Origin: Sinorhizobium terangae
GTDB taxonomy: Bacteria > Pseudomonadota > Alphaproteobacteria > Rhizobiales > Rhizobiaceae
NCBI RefSeq assembly: GCF_009601505.1
Contig: NZ_WITC01000028.1
Location: 1 to 64,000, forward strand
Direction: 5' to 3'
Length of the DNA: 64,000 nt
Shown here: one piece after another, positions 35,108 to 43,769 of the stretch
How the letters are laid out: the number at the start of each line of letters is the position of its first letter
Numbering within the stretch: position 1 is the stretch's first letter
Program-made: the position numbers and the translations under genes
The notes under the pieces: generated by a model
What the model was told of the DNA's origin: nothing
What the model saw: the letters and a program-made list of their open reading frames with translations, nothing else
The model's database searches: none

Positions 35108-37017
35108 GATATGTCCTCCGCTGTGCCCTTTGGCCAGAACCAGCCGATCAGGCACACCGCAATCGGGATCGACCCCCAGACGACCGCCCACGGCGTGAAA
35201 ATCGAGCCGATCAGCATGATCGAAGTGGCGATCGCCGCCCAGAACGGCCAGATGGAGTCGCGCGGCGACGATTCCCGCGCTTCCGGCAAGGCTTCAACCA
35301 CGCTGCTCACAATGAGTTCCCGGCGATCGACCCGTAGCCCTGCCGTCACAGCGAGTTCCTCGGGATGCATCCAAAGAGGATCAGAGGCATCGACAACGGG
35401 GATCCTGCGAAAATTATAGGCCGGAGGCGGTGACGAGGTCGCCCACTCCAGCGTCGCTGCCTTCCAGGGATTTGGTCCGGCCTGTGGGCCTGATCGCCAG
35501 GCGCGCACAACATCGATGACGAAGACGAGAAAGCCGGAAACCAGGAGCAGCGCGCTCAGGCTGATGAAAAGGTTCAATCCTCCCCAGGGTAGGTCCGGCT
35601 GGTAGGTGTAGACCCGACGCGGCATACCAAGAAGACCGAGAATGTGCATCGGGAAGAATGTCAGGTTGAAACCCACGAAAATCAGGCCGAACGCCCATCG
35701 TCCGAGCCGCTCGCTCATCATTCGACCGGTCATTTTTGGAAACCAGTAATAGATCGCCCCGAGCAACGGAAAGACCGCGCCACCGACGAGCACATAGTGG
35801 AAGTGCGCAACCACGAAATATGTATCATGAACCTGTGTGTCGAATGGCACGGATGCGACCATGACTCCGGTCAGGCCACCGATCACGAAGGTGACGATGA
35901 AGCCGATCACGAACAGCAGCGGTGTCGCAAATACTGGCCGACCGAGCCACAGCGTCGCCAACCAGCAGAAAATCTGGATTCCCGCCGGCACTGCGATCGC
36001 CATGCTCGACGCCGTGAAGAAACTCTCGCCTAGTCGCGGCAGGCCAACGACGAACATGTGATGTACCCAAAGACCGAAGGCCAGGATACCTGTGGCGATG
36101 AAAGCCATCACGAGAGGCAGATAGCCGAATATGGCCCGACGGGAAAAAGTGGCGACGATCGTCGAAACCATACCCGCGGCCGGAAGAAATATGATGTAGA
36201 CCTCGGGATGGCCGAAAAACCAGAACACGTGCTGCCAGAGCAAGGCGTCGCCGCCGGCGGCCGGATTGTAGAACTGCGTTTCCACCAGGCGATCGAGGAT
36301 GAGTGTTGAACTAGCAAACATGATCGCCGGCATCGCCATGATGACGATGAACGCCATGACGAGCATGGACCAGACCAGCAGGGGTATGCGGTCGAGCGAC
36401 ATGCCGGGCGCGCGCTGCTTGAACACCGTGACGACGATTTCCACAGCAACCGCAAGCGCCGACAGCTCGGTGAAAGTGATCATCTGCGCCCAAATGTCGG
36501 CGCGCTTTCCGGAACCATATTCCGGGCCGGAAAGCGGCACATAGGCGAACCAGCCGACGTCTGGCGCGGCATCGAGAGCGAAGGAAATCCAAAGGAGCAG
36601 ACCGCCAGCCAATATGATCCAGTAGGAAAAGGCATTCAGCCGAGGAAAAGCGATGTTGCGGGTGCCGACCATGAGCGGCACGAGGTAGATGGCCATCGCC
36701 TCCATCACCGGGACTGCGAACAGGAACATCATGGTGCTCCCGTGCATGGTGAAGATCTGGTTGTATCGGTCAGGGTCGAGAATACGCGCTTCCGGCCGTG
36801 CCAGCTGAATGCGCATCGCGACCGCCAGCAGCCCTCCCAGGATGAGGAAGATGAATGCGGTGACTATGTAACGCCGAGCGATGATCTTGTGGTCCACCGT
36901 CGCAAGGGCATTCCAAATCCCGCGCGGTGTTTCCCAGCTCTGCCGCAGATGCCGCTCGAGCTCGGCGTCGTCCAATCCGTCGTCCATCAACGGAGATTGC
37001 TTCCGGTCCTCACTCAT
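35104..37017 (-). CDS. coxN: Heme-copper oxidase subunit I (caa3 type, CoxN-like)
   Basis: 637 residues, the catalytic subunit that reduces O2 to water. The low-spin heme ligand His is in FTMHGSTMMFL. GHPEVYIIF holds the CuB His, the A1-type Glu of the D-channel, and the Tyr that is cross-linked to His. HHMF gives the next two CuB His, and HDTYFVVAHFHYVL gives the heme a3 ligand region. A C-terminal part of about 100 residues after the 12th helix adds two more hydrophobic segments (IWPFWAAIATSIMLIGSIF, WAVVWGSIPIAVCLIGWFW), which looks like a partial fusion with subunit III-type helices. It overlaps the coxM stop by 4 bp. Confidence 0.96.
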   Translation of the reverse strand: MSEDRKQSPLMDDGLDDAELERHLRQSWETPRGIWNALATVDHKIIARRYIVTAFIFLILGGLLAVAMRIQLARPEARILDPDRYNQIFTMHGSTMMFLFAVPVMEAMAIYLVPLMVGTRNIAFPRLNAFSYWIILAGGLLLWISFALDAAPDVGWFAYVPLSGPEYGSGKRADIWAQMITFTELSALAVAVEIVVTVFKQRAPGMSLDRIPLLVWSMLVMAFIVIMAMPAIMFASSTLILDRLVETQFYNPAAGGDALLWQHVFWFFGHPEVYIIFLPAAGMVSTIVATFSRRAIFGYLPLVMAFIATGILAFGLWVHHMFVVGLPRLGESFFTASSMAIAVPAGIQIFCWLATLWLGRPVFATPLLFVIGFIVTFVIGGLTGVMVASVPFDTQVHDTYFVVAHFHYVLVGGAVFPLLGAIYYWFPKMTGRMMSERLGRWAFGLIFVGFNLTFFPMHILGLLGMPRRVYTYQPDLPWGGLNLFISLSALLLVSGFLVFVIDVVRAWRSGPQAGPNPWKAATLEWATSSPPPAYNFRRIPVVDASDPLWMHPEELAVTAGLRVDRRELIVSSVVEALPEARESSPRDSIWPFWAAIATSIMLIGSIFTPWAVVWGSIPIAVCLIGWFWPKGTAEDIS

Positions 37018-38000
37018 TCGAGGCCCTCCATATAAGCGGCAAGCTGTCGTAGCTCGTCGCTTGAAAGGGGAACCAGCGGCATATTGTTTCCGGGCTTCAA
37101 CGTCTGGGGATCGGCGATCCAGGCGGCAAGCGAACCGCGGGTGTTTTCGAGCAGTCCTGCTGCAATGGTGCGGCGGCTGCCGACATGGCTAAGGTCAGGC
37201 CCGGTCGTGCCCGAAGCCCTCGTGCCGCGTATCGTATGGCATGCGGCGCATTGCTTGGCCATGAATACGGCTTTGCCTGCAACGGCCTCCGTCTCCCTTG
37301 GTTCCGCACCGGGTCCGCGTTGTCTCTCGGCCCAGCGCTCGTAATCCGCCTGCGCTTCCGCGATTACGAAGAGTGCCATGTGGCTATGCTGCAGACCGCA
37401 AAACTCCGCGCACTGGCCGCGATAGATGCCTGGTCTTTCTGCCCGCAGCGTCAGCGTGTTTTCGCGACCGGGGATAAGGTCCTGCTTGCCGGCAAGGCTC
37501 GGCACCCAAAAGGAATGAATGACGTCGCTGCTCTTGAGCCGCAGCCGCACGGCTTTCCCGACCGGGACGTGGATCTCGTTGGCCGTCACGAAGCCGCCCG
37601 CGGAGTCTGAACCGACATAAGTGAATTGCCACCACCATTGCTGGGCCGTGACGTCGATCGTCAGCTCCGGGGTCGTAGCCTCGGAGAGCGCGCGGGTCGT
37701 ATAGAAGCTCGCGATCGTCAAACCGGCTATGACGAGCACTGTTGCGCCGACCGCGCCGGAAACGGCGACGGCTGCTTTGCGCTCGGAAATTGCGCCACTG
37801 TCTCGATCGCGCCGACGCGCAAGCGCTAAGACCAAAGCGATCATGACCAGCAACCACACGGCAGCGCAGACGAAGATTACCCCAACTATCAAGGCCTTGA
37901 GCTCAATCGCCGCGTGGCCTTCAGCATTCAGGGCCGACTGGGCGCCGCTACATCCCGAAGCCAGTGACGCGAGCAGGAGGAGAGTCGAGGTCCTTTTCAA
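37014..38000 (-). CDS. coxM: Cytochrome c oxidase subunit II with fused cytochrome c domain (CoxM-like)
   Basis: 328 residues. A lipoprotein signal (LLLLASLASGCSG) is followed by two membrane helices, then a cupredoxin domain with the binuclear CuA site (DVIHSFWVPS; CAEFCGLQHSHM near residue 197). After a linker comes a cytochrome c domain with heme site CAACH near residue 248 and Met ligand candidate GNNMPLVPL. The fused heme defines a caa3-type oxidase. It accepts electrons from the c-type cytochromes encoded around it. It overlaps both the upstream cytochrome c gene and coxN by 4 bp. Confidence 0.95.
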   Translation of the reverse strand: MKRTSTLLLLASLASGCSGAQSALNAEGHAAIELKALIVGVIFVCAAVWLLVMIALVLALARRRDRDSGAISERKAAVAVSGAVGATVLVIAGLTIASFYTTRALSEATTPELTIDVTAQQWWWQFTYVGSDSAGGFVTANEIHVPVGKAVRLRLKSSDVIHSFWVPSLAGKQDLIPGRENTLTLRAERPGIYRGQCAEFCGLQHSHMALFVIAEAQADYERWAERQRGPGAEPRETEAVAGKAVFMAKQCAACHTIRGTRASGTTGPDLSHVGSRRTIAAGLLENTRGSLAAWIADPQTLKPGNNMPLVPLSSDELRQLAAYMEGLE

Positions 38001-38611
38001 GATGGCGGCCCTTGCTCGGAACGGGGCAGCACCGGGCGGTCTTCATTGAAGAGAATGGCGGCCGGCGCCCGGTTTTCCGCCGGTCGGGTGTGCTTGTCGT
38101 CGTTCCGGCTCGGTGCGGTCAGCGAAGCCGAATAGGCGCCGATCGTCTTGACATAGCCGGCAAGCTGCCAGATCTGGTCTGTCGTCATCCTGCTGCGGAA
38201 GGCCGGCATTCCCCGCGGACGTCCGTCTCGAATGGAGGACGCTATCGCGACCAGCGAGGGTCCGTATAACCACCATCCATCGAGCAAAGACGGCCCCGCC
38301 CCACCTCGACCGTCGCCGTGGCAGGAAGGGCATCCGAACCAGGAATACAGCCGCTTGCCCTGGCTTAGGTCATAGGCACTCGTTTCATAGGGCTTGTCGA
38401 GCGCGAAATAGATTTCGGGAGGCGCACCACCGATGCCAGCAGGCATCAGGCGCAACTGGTTGAGAGCGGCTGCGACCGGAGGGTCTGTCCGATATTGCCG
38501 CGGCTGACGTTCCAAGCCGATAAGAGCAGCGAGACCAACAAGCGACAAAATGCACAAGATAGTGGCCAACCGCTGCGCGACGCTACCATTAAGAACCTTC
38601 CCTGGCATCAT
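37997..38611 (-). CDS. Membrane-anchored cytochrome c at head of cox operon
   Basis: 204 residues. An N-terminal anchor (RLATILCILSLVGLAALIGL) is followed by a cytochrome c domain with heme site CPSCHGDGRGGAGPS near residue 93 and a distal Met candidate in RGMPAFRSRMTTDQIW. The C-terminal tail is hydrophilic and unstructured-looking. It is the first gene of the minus-strand oxidase operon, and its stop overlaps the coxM start (ATGA). It is probably the direct electron donor to the CuA/heme c of CoxM. Confidence 0.9.
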   Translation of the reverse strand: MMPGKVLNGSVAQRLATILCILSLVGLAALIGLERQPRQYRTDPPVAAALNQLRLMPAGIGGAPPEIYFALDKPYETSAYDLSQGKRLYSWFGCPSCHGDGRGGAGPSLLDGWWLYGPSLVAIASSIRDGRPRGMPAFRSRMTTDQIWQLAGYVKTIGAYSASLTAPSRNDDKHTRPAENRAPAAILFNEDRPVLPRSEQGPPS

Positions 38612-38800
38612 TGAAGCTCCAGAGCACTGCCCCTGATCAACGGTACCTCAATGGGCCGGCCGAAGTATGCCGGCAAGCTGTGAGAAGGGCGTTCTCGCTC
38701 CGGCATCGATGGCCCGGCCTATAACGCGTCGGCTTCCGGATGTACGCGGCGCGGTCCCCATCGGGGGCCGGTTGCGGCCGAACGGGATGCGGCTTGCGGC

Positions 38801-38974
38801 CTAGGTGACTGCGCCCCCAACCATCAGCGCCAGAATAAGGAACACCAGGAAAATCAGCACGGCGATGTAAAACAGTATCTTGGCGATGCCTGCGGTCGCT
38901 GACGAAATGCCGGAGAACCCGAGGAGGCCAGTTACCAACGAGATGACGAAGAAAATAAAAGCCCATTTTAGCAT
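38801..38974 (-). CDS. DUF1328 small membrane protein
   Basis: 57 residues from ATG 38974 (GAGAAGG upstream) to TAG at 38801-38803. The start [21 protein letters not shown] and the ending [17 protein letters not shown] give the two hydrophobic helices of the DUF1328 (YtjA) family. The middle part, [15 protein letters not shown], is also typical. The function of the family is unknown; members are common in bacteria and are often induced by stress or entry into stationary phase. It is preceded on the same strand by the small basic protein and its terminator. Confidence 0.9.
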   Translation of the reverse strand: MLKWAFIFFVISLVTGLLGFSGISSATAGIAKILFYIAVLIFLVFLILALMVGGAVT

Positions 38975-38994
38975 CGCAACACCTTCTCTTCTTC

Positions 38995-39016
38995 AAAAAT
39001 ACCAGCTCGAAGCTGG
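38995..39016 (-). terminator. Rho-independent terminator of the small basic protein gene
   Basis: CCAGCT (39002-39007) pairs with AGCTGG (39011-39016) over a 3-nt loop. On the minus strand the stem is followed by TATTTTTG (complement of 38994-39001). It lies 30 bp past the stop of the 47-residue gene and separates it from the DUF1328 gene. Confidence 0.8.
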
Positions 39017-39046
39017 GGCGCGGCAATCACCGACGCGTATCAGCGG

Positions 39047-39190
39047 TTACTTACCTCGCTTCGGATCCTTGCCCGCGGCCTGGCTACTTCTCTTGGCGTC
39101 GCCTTTCTTGCCCTGTTCGCCTCCGCGATTTCCGCCATGCGTGCCCTTTGAAGTCTTTGCGGTCTTTGCGTCCTTGAGGTTAGTCGCCAT
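39047..39190 (-). CDS. Small basic, Gly/Lys-rich protein, stress-type
   Basis: 47 residues from ATG 39190 (GAGGAG just upstream) to TAA at 39047-39049. The sequence is almost entirely Lys, Gly, Ala, Thr and Ser (for example KTAKTSKGTHGGNRGG and KKGDAKRSS), with no hydrophobic core, so it is probably disordered. It resembles small KGG-type stress proteins of bacteria. An EcfG/RpoE2-type promoter lies 40 bp upstream and a clean terminator follows, so it is a complete single-gene unit of the likely general stress response. Confidence 0.7.
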   Translation of the reverse strand: MATNLKDAKTAKTSKGTHGGNRGGEQGKKGDAKRSSQAAGKDPKRGK

Positions 39191-39229
39191 CTCGCACTCC
39201 TCGAAAGAATAAGGTTTTGCGCACAACGC

Positions 39230-39254
39230 AACCGCGAAATGGGAATAAAGTTCC
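39230..39254 (-). promoter_or_regulatory. EcfG/RpoE2-type promoter of the small basic protein gene
   Basis: On the minus strand GGAAC (complement of 39250-39254) is followed after 18 bases by TT (complement of 39230-39231), within CGGTT. This fits the GGAAC-N16/17-cGTT promoter of the alphaproteobacterial general stress sigma factor (RpoE2 in S. meliloti). It lies 40 bp upstream of the start codon. Confidence 0.65.
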
Positions 39255-39471
39255 GCCATCCCCTGCAGTGAACGTGACGCTCATGCCCCCGGGCCCGAGA
39301 CTTGATGGCGGGCCGACGAAGCTCCCGTTTGATTTAAGGAAGGAAAGCGCCTCCGAACGCAGGCATGCAGCCATGGGCTCATGCTCAGAGCTTCATGTAG
39401 GCCTACCAGGCTATCGCGCCGGTGATGCGCGCGAATTTTCCCTCAACTCCGTCCGGAACATTCGCGCTCCT

Positions 39472-39496
39472 GGAACGCAATCGTGCGTCCATGCTT
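39472..39496 (+). promoter_or_regulatory. Weak EcfG-like candidate promoter upstream of fadE
   Basis: GGAAC (39472-39476) followed after 18 bp by TT (39495-39496), in GCTT. The spacing fits EcfG promoters but the minus-10 context is poorer than the one at 39230-39254. It is 77 bp before the fadE start. The rest of 39255-39572 holds nothing I recognise. Confidence 0.25.
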
Positions 39497-39572
39497 CGCA
39501 CGAGGAGGCTGGAACTGATCGCGATGCGCGGCATTCCAGCTAGAATGGCATAAGGAACGGAGGCGGTTTCCC

Positions 39573-41858
39573 ATGAGGCTGCGCACTTTCCGACGCGACA
39601 CCATTACCAGGCCAGTCTTCAAATGGGCCTCGCGCATCATGCCGCCGATCTCTGAGACCGAACGGGACGCAATTGAGGCGGGCACGGTGTGGTGGGATGG
39701 CGAGCTTTTCACCGGCGATCCCGACTGGCGAAAGCTTCTCGCCATGCCGCCAGCGAAACTGTCCGCAGAAGAGCAGGACTTCATGCGTGGGCCGGTGCGC
39801 GAACTTTGTGCGATGGTGGATGACTGGAAAATAAACTGGGAGCAACGTGACCTGCCGCGTGAGGTCTGGGATTTCCTGCGCGGGAAGAAGTTCTTCGGCA
39901 TGATCATCCCGAAAAAATATGGCGGCCTCGGCTTTTCAAACACCGCGCATTCGGAGGTCGTCCGTACCGTCTCCTCCTGCAGCGTCGTGGCCGGTGTGAC
40001 GGTGATGGTGCCGAACTCGCTTGGCCCCAGCGAATTGCTGATGCATTTCGGCACCGACGAGCAGCGCGATTACTGGCTGCCCAGGCTCGCCGACGGGCGC
40101 GAGATTCCCTGTTTTGCCCTGACCTCGCCAGACGCCGGCTCGGACGCGGCAGCGATGACCGACACCGGCGTCGTCGAGTATGGCGAATGGGAGGGCGAAA
40201 AGGTCCTGGGCGTCAGGCTTAACTTCCACAAGCGTTACATCACGCTCGGCCCGATCGCCACCGTGGCGGGTATCGCCTTCAAGATGTACGACCCTGAAAA
40301 TCACCTCGGCCGCGGCAAGAAACTCGGCATCACGGTCGCGTTGTTGCCGACGTCGATGCCAGGCGTCACGCATGGCGAACGGCACATTCCGCAATTCACC
40401 CATTTCCAGAATGGTCCGCTTTACGGCAAGGACGTGTTCTTGCCGCTTGACCTGATCTTGGGCGGCGAGAAGCAGATAGGACAAGGCTGGAAGATGCTGA
40501 TGACGGCGCTCGCGGCTGGCCGCGGCATTTCGCTGCCGGCGCAATCGGCGGCGGCGGCGGCCATATGCGCACGCTCCGCCGGCGCCTATGCGCGGGTCAG
40601 GACCCAGTTCGACGTGCCGATCGGCATGTTCGAGGGCATCCGGAAGCCGCTTGCCGATATTGCCGCAAACATTTACCAGATCGATGCCGCACGACGGCTC
40701 ACCATCGCCGCTCTCGACGAGGGACACAGGCCGTCGGTGATCTCGGCCATCATGAAGTTCCATGCCACCGAGCGGATGCGCGATTCCGTCGGGAAGGCGA
40801 TGGACATCCACGGCGGCAAGGCGATCATCGACGGTCCGAGGAATTATCTCGCCAGCCAATACAGGTCGGTGCCGATCGGAATCACGGTCGAAGGCGCCAA
40901 TATTCTCACGCGCAACCTGATGATCTTCGGCCAGGGCGCGGTGCGCTCCCATCCCTACATGCTGAAGGAAATTCTGGCGCTATCCGAACAGGACGGGGAG
41001 AAGGGCCTGGACACCTTCGACAAGATGCTCTGGCGCCATGTCGGCCATGCTTTCGCTACGCTTTGGCGCGCCTTCATCCGCGGCTGGTCGGGCGGGCGCA
41101 TCGGTCCGGCCCCGGATGGGGCGGCGATGCCCGGCTACTGGAAACAGCTCTCGCGGCATGCCGCAGCCTTCGCGCTGCTTGCGGATCTCTCGCTGCTGAC
41201 GTTGGGCGGCGCGCTCAAGCGCAAGGAAATGATCTCAGCCAGGCTCGGTGACATACTTTCTGAACTCTACCTGCTCGGCGCGGTTCTGAAGCGATTCGAG
41301 GCAGAGGGTCGGCATGAGGAAGACCGACCTATCGTCGACTATTTGATGCGCCAGGGGCAGGGCCGCATCGCGGCCGCCTTTGCCGGCATACTCGACAATC
41401 TGCCGTCGCGCTGGGCGGCATTCCTTGCGAGACTTGTCGCTTTCCCTGCTGGCGTATCCGCTCCGACGCCGTCCGATGAACTGACGAGCGCGGTGGCCGA
41501 AACACTGATGAAGGATTCGCCGCAGCGCGACCGGCTGACGCCAGACATCTACCTCGGTGAAGGACACGCGGAGCATCCGCTGAAGGATCTCGAGCGGGCT
41601 CTCAGGCACGTGATCGCGGTGGCACCCCTCGAAAAGAAGATGCGCGATATGGATGTCCGTGACTTCGAAGCGGCCCGCGACAAGGGTCTCATCAGCGAAG
41701 CTGAATTCGCGCAACTCACCGAAGCCAAGGCGGCGGTGGACCGTGTGATTGCAGTCGACGCATTTCCCATGGAAGAGATATCGCCGATTGCAACGCAGCA
41801 TCGACGAAAGAAGACGACCCGTGACGAGCGCTCGGCGCGCTCCGATGCCACGCAGTGA
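39573..41858 (+). CDS. fadE: Long-chain acyl-CoA dehydrogenase, FadE type
   Basis: A 761-residue acyl-CoA dehydrogenase of the large FadE class (short ACADs are about 380). It makes the first oxidation of beta-oxidation, fatty acyl-CoA to trans-2-enoyl-CoA. The ATG at 39573 has GGAGG eight bases upstream. The ACAD core covers about residues 85-480: FFGMIIPKKYGGLGFS, CFALTSPDAGSDAAAM, and the flavin-binding AMDIHGGKAIIDGPRNYL. The C-terminal third is the FadE-specific domain (DRLTPDIYLGEGHAEHPLKDL). The N-terminal membrane segments of E. coli FadE are missing, which is common in alphaproteobacteria. It is convergent with the acyl-CoA operon, with a 36-bp gap. Confidence 0.93.
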   Translation: MRLRTFRRDTITRPVFKWASRIMPPISETERDAIEAGTVWWDGELFTGDPDWRKLLAMPPAKLSAEEQDFMRGPVRELCAMVDDWKINWEQRDLPREVWDFLRGKKFFGMIIPKKYGGLGFSNTAHSEVVRTVSSCSVVAGVTVMVPNSLGPSELLMHFGTDEQRDYWLPRLADGREIPCFALTSPDAGSDAAAMTDTGVVEYGEWEGEKVLGVRLNFHKRYITLGPIATVAGIAFKMYDPENHLGRGKKLGITVALLPTSMPGVTHGERHIPQFTHFQNGPLYGKDVFLPLDLILGGEKQIGQGWKMLMTALAAGRGISLPAQSAAAAAICARSAGAYARVRTQFDVPIGMFEGIRKPLADIAANIYQIDAARRLTIAALDEGHRPSVISAIMKFHATERMRDSVGKAMDIHGGKAIIDGPRNYLASQYRSVPIGITVEGANILTRNLMIFGQGAVRSHPYMLKEILALSEQDGEKGLDTFDKMLWRHVGHAFATLWRAFIRGWSGGRIGPAPDGAAMPGYWKQLSRHAAAFALLADLSLLTLGGALKRKEMISARLGDILSELYLLGAVLKRFEAEGRHEEDRPIVDYLMRQGQGRIAAAFAGILDNLPSRWAAFLARLVAFPAGVSAPTPSDELTSAVAETLMKDSPQRDRLTPDIYLGEGHAEHPLKDLERALRHVIAVAPLEKKMRDMDVRDFEAARDKGLISEAEFAQLTEAKAAVDRVIAVDAFPMEEISPIATQHRRKKTTRDERSARSDATQ

Positions 41859-41894
41859 GACGCGGCATATTGGACCTGCGCCTGCGCCAGGCCA

Positions 41895-43769
41895 TCAACG
41901 ATCTTGACTGCGCCTGAGCGCCCAGAGAAGGAGCTTTGCATAGAACCTTTCGCGCAGGGTCGTCGGGGCCGCGAGCTGCATTCTTTCGAGTGCCGCGCGC
42001 TCCTCGTGGTTGGGCCGGTCTTCGGCCAAAGACGCGAGGACCGCGCGCGCGAGCAATCGTCTGGAGGCACTTATATGCTTAAGATGCCGCAGCGCCGGAA
42101 CCAGGCGCTGCTCCTCCTCGGTGTACTCCGTGCCGAACGGAAATGGGGCGCACCAGCCTTGCATGCGCAGCGGGAGAAGCGCTTCGGCTATGCGCGCCGG
42201 CGTATTGCGGCTGCAGTCCGACGGGATGGTAAAATCCTTTTCGATCTTGCCGGCGGATTTCGCCTTGTCGAGCAGTTCGTTCTGAAAGGCCGAATCGGCG
42301 ATTGCCAGCATGGCGGCGATGCAGTCGCGGTCGGATTTGCCGCAGAGATCGGCAACGCCGTATTCGGTGACGACCATGTCGCGCAGGTGCCGCGGCAAGG
42401 TCACGTGGCCGTAGGACCAGACAAGGCGCGATTCAAGGCGGCCGTGCGCCTGGCGCGCAGCATTGAGCGTGATGATGGAGCGCCCGCCTTCGACCGCGAA
42501 GGCCTGGGCGGCGAAATTGTACTGCCCGCCGACGCCCGAGACGACGCGGCCGTCCGCGAGCGCATCCGAAACGGTTGCTCCCATGAGCGTCACCATCATC
42601 GCATTGTTGACGAAACGCGCGTTCACCCGATCGGCGCGTTTTTGATCCTCCTCACCGTAGAGTTCATTGACGAAGGAAATGCCCCGCATCCGGAAAAGCG
42701 CCCGTTCCTCCTCCGGCAGGCCGCGCAGAAACCGGTGGAACGCGTCGCTGCCGACAAAGAAGCCGGAATGCAGGATTGCCCCGTCCGAGGCACGACGCCT
42801 GAGGATGCCTTCCCGGTAGAGGTCCATGAAGCCGTCGACGAACATTTCGCTGGCGGCGTAGAGGCCCGTCTCGAAGGCTCCGGTCTCCCGCTTTGCAACC
42901 GCGCTCTCCGGAGAGAGGCGATGCAGCGCGTCGGCGAAGAGCTCGGGCCGCCGCTGCCGCATGATCAGACCCGACGTCAGCGCGTCGCCGAGCGAGCCGA
43001 TGCCGATCTGCAGCGTTCCGCCATCCTTCACCAGGCTTGCCGCATGGATGCCGATGGCGTGGTCGGCCATCGATACCGGCGCCCTCGGCACGACGAAGAG
43101 CGGCCGATCGCAATCGGGTCCGTCGAGAATGAAATCGAATTCGCCGGCCGGCAGCGCCGCCTCGCCCGGCATGAAGGGCAATTGCGAGCTGACTTCGCCT
43201 ACCAGCAGAAAAGATTCCCGCCGCGCCCTTATCTTCGGCAGGACATCGAGCGTGATGTCGGTATTGCAGGACAGGCTGTACTCGGCGTCCACGCCGTTGC
43301 CGCGCTTTGCCACAAGTTGCGCGAGCACGTTGATGCCGCGGTCGATGAGGTAGCGGCCGACATGGGTGTAGTTGGCCGAGATGTAGTTCTGCTGGGCGAT
43401 CTCGACCGCGAGCCAGCGACCGGCGACGAAAAAGAACTCGCTGACACGGATGTTTTCCGGCAATTCGCCTTCGCGCAGCGCCTTGGCGTATGCGATGTCC
43501 GGGCAGCCCGAATATAGCCGTTCAACCAGTGGCTCGACGAAGCGGCGTTCCATGTCGCTCGACCAGGAAGGTTTTTCCAGCGTCAGCGCCGTGAGTATCT
43601 CAAGATCGATCGCCCTGTCCTTGACGGCCCGGTCGAACAAAGCGTTGGCGACGAGATTGGCTTTGCCAAGTCCGAGTGGAAGCCCGAGAACGATGCGCCC
43701 GTCAAGGCGCTCGATGATGCGGTCGGCGATGCTTTCGGCCTGTTGATGCTGGTCTGGCTTGCCCGTCAC
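41895..43769 (-). CDS. Acetyl-CoA hydrolase/CoA-transferase family protein
   Basis: 624 residues with GTG start at 43769, which overlaps the fadJ stop as GTGA; a start further upstream would lie inside fadJ. It belongs to the acetyl-CoA hydrolase/transferase family (Ach1/Cat1 fold): GLPLGLGKANLVANALFDRA near the N-terminus, LQIGIGSLGDALT in the middle, and GVGGQYNFAAQAFAVEGGRSII and VVTEYGVADLCGKSDRDC in the C-terminal domain. It is longer than usual (about 430-530). By context it may hydrolyse acyl-CoA or move CoA between acids at the end of beta-oxidation. The substrate is uncertain. Confidence 0.85.
   Translation of the reverse strand: MTGKPDQHQQAESIADRIIERLDGRIVLGLPLGLGKANLVANALFDRAVKDRAIDLEILTALTLEKPSWSSDMERRFVEPLVERLYSGCPDIAYAKALREGELPENIRVSEFFFVAGRWLAVEIAQQNYISANYTHVGRYLIDRGINVLAQLVAKRGNGVDAEYSLSCNTDITLDVLPKIRARRESFLLVGEVSSQLPFMPGEAALPAGEFDFILDGPDCDRPLFVVPRAPVSMADHAIGIHAASLVKDGGTLQIGIGSLGDALTSGLIMRQRRPELFADALHRLSPESAVAKRETGAFETGLYAASEMFVDGFMDLYREGILRRRASDGAILHSGFFVGSDAFHRFLRGLPEEERALFRMRGISFVNELYGEEDQKRADRVNARFVNNAMMVTLMGATVSDALADGRVVSGVGGQYNFAAQAFAVEGGRSIITLNAARQAHGRLESRLVWSYGHVTLPRHLRDMVVTEYGVADLCGKSDRDCIAAMLAIADSAFQNELLDKAKSAGKIEKDFTIPSDCSRNTPARIAEALLPLRMQGWCAPFPFGTEYTEEEQRLVPALRHLKHISASRRLLARAVLASLAEDRPNHEERAALERMQLAAPTTLRERFYAKLLLWALRRSQDR

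Noticed and set aside
42010-43517. Open frames on the plus strand across the acetyl-CoA hydrolase gene
   Set aside because: Shadows of the 624-residue minus-strand gene; no RBS and no recognisable domain.
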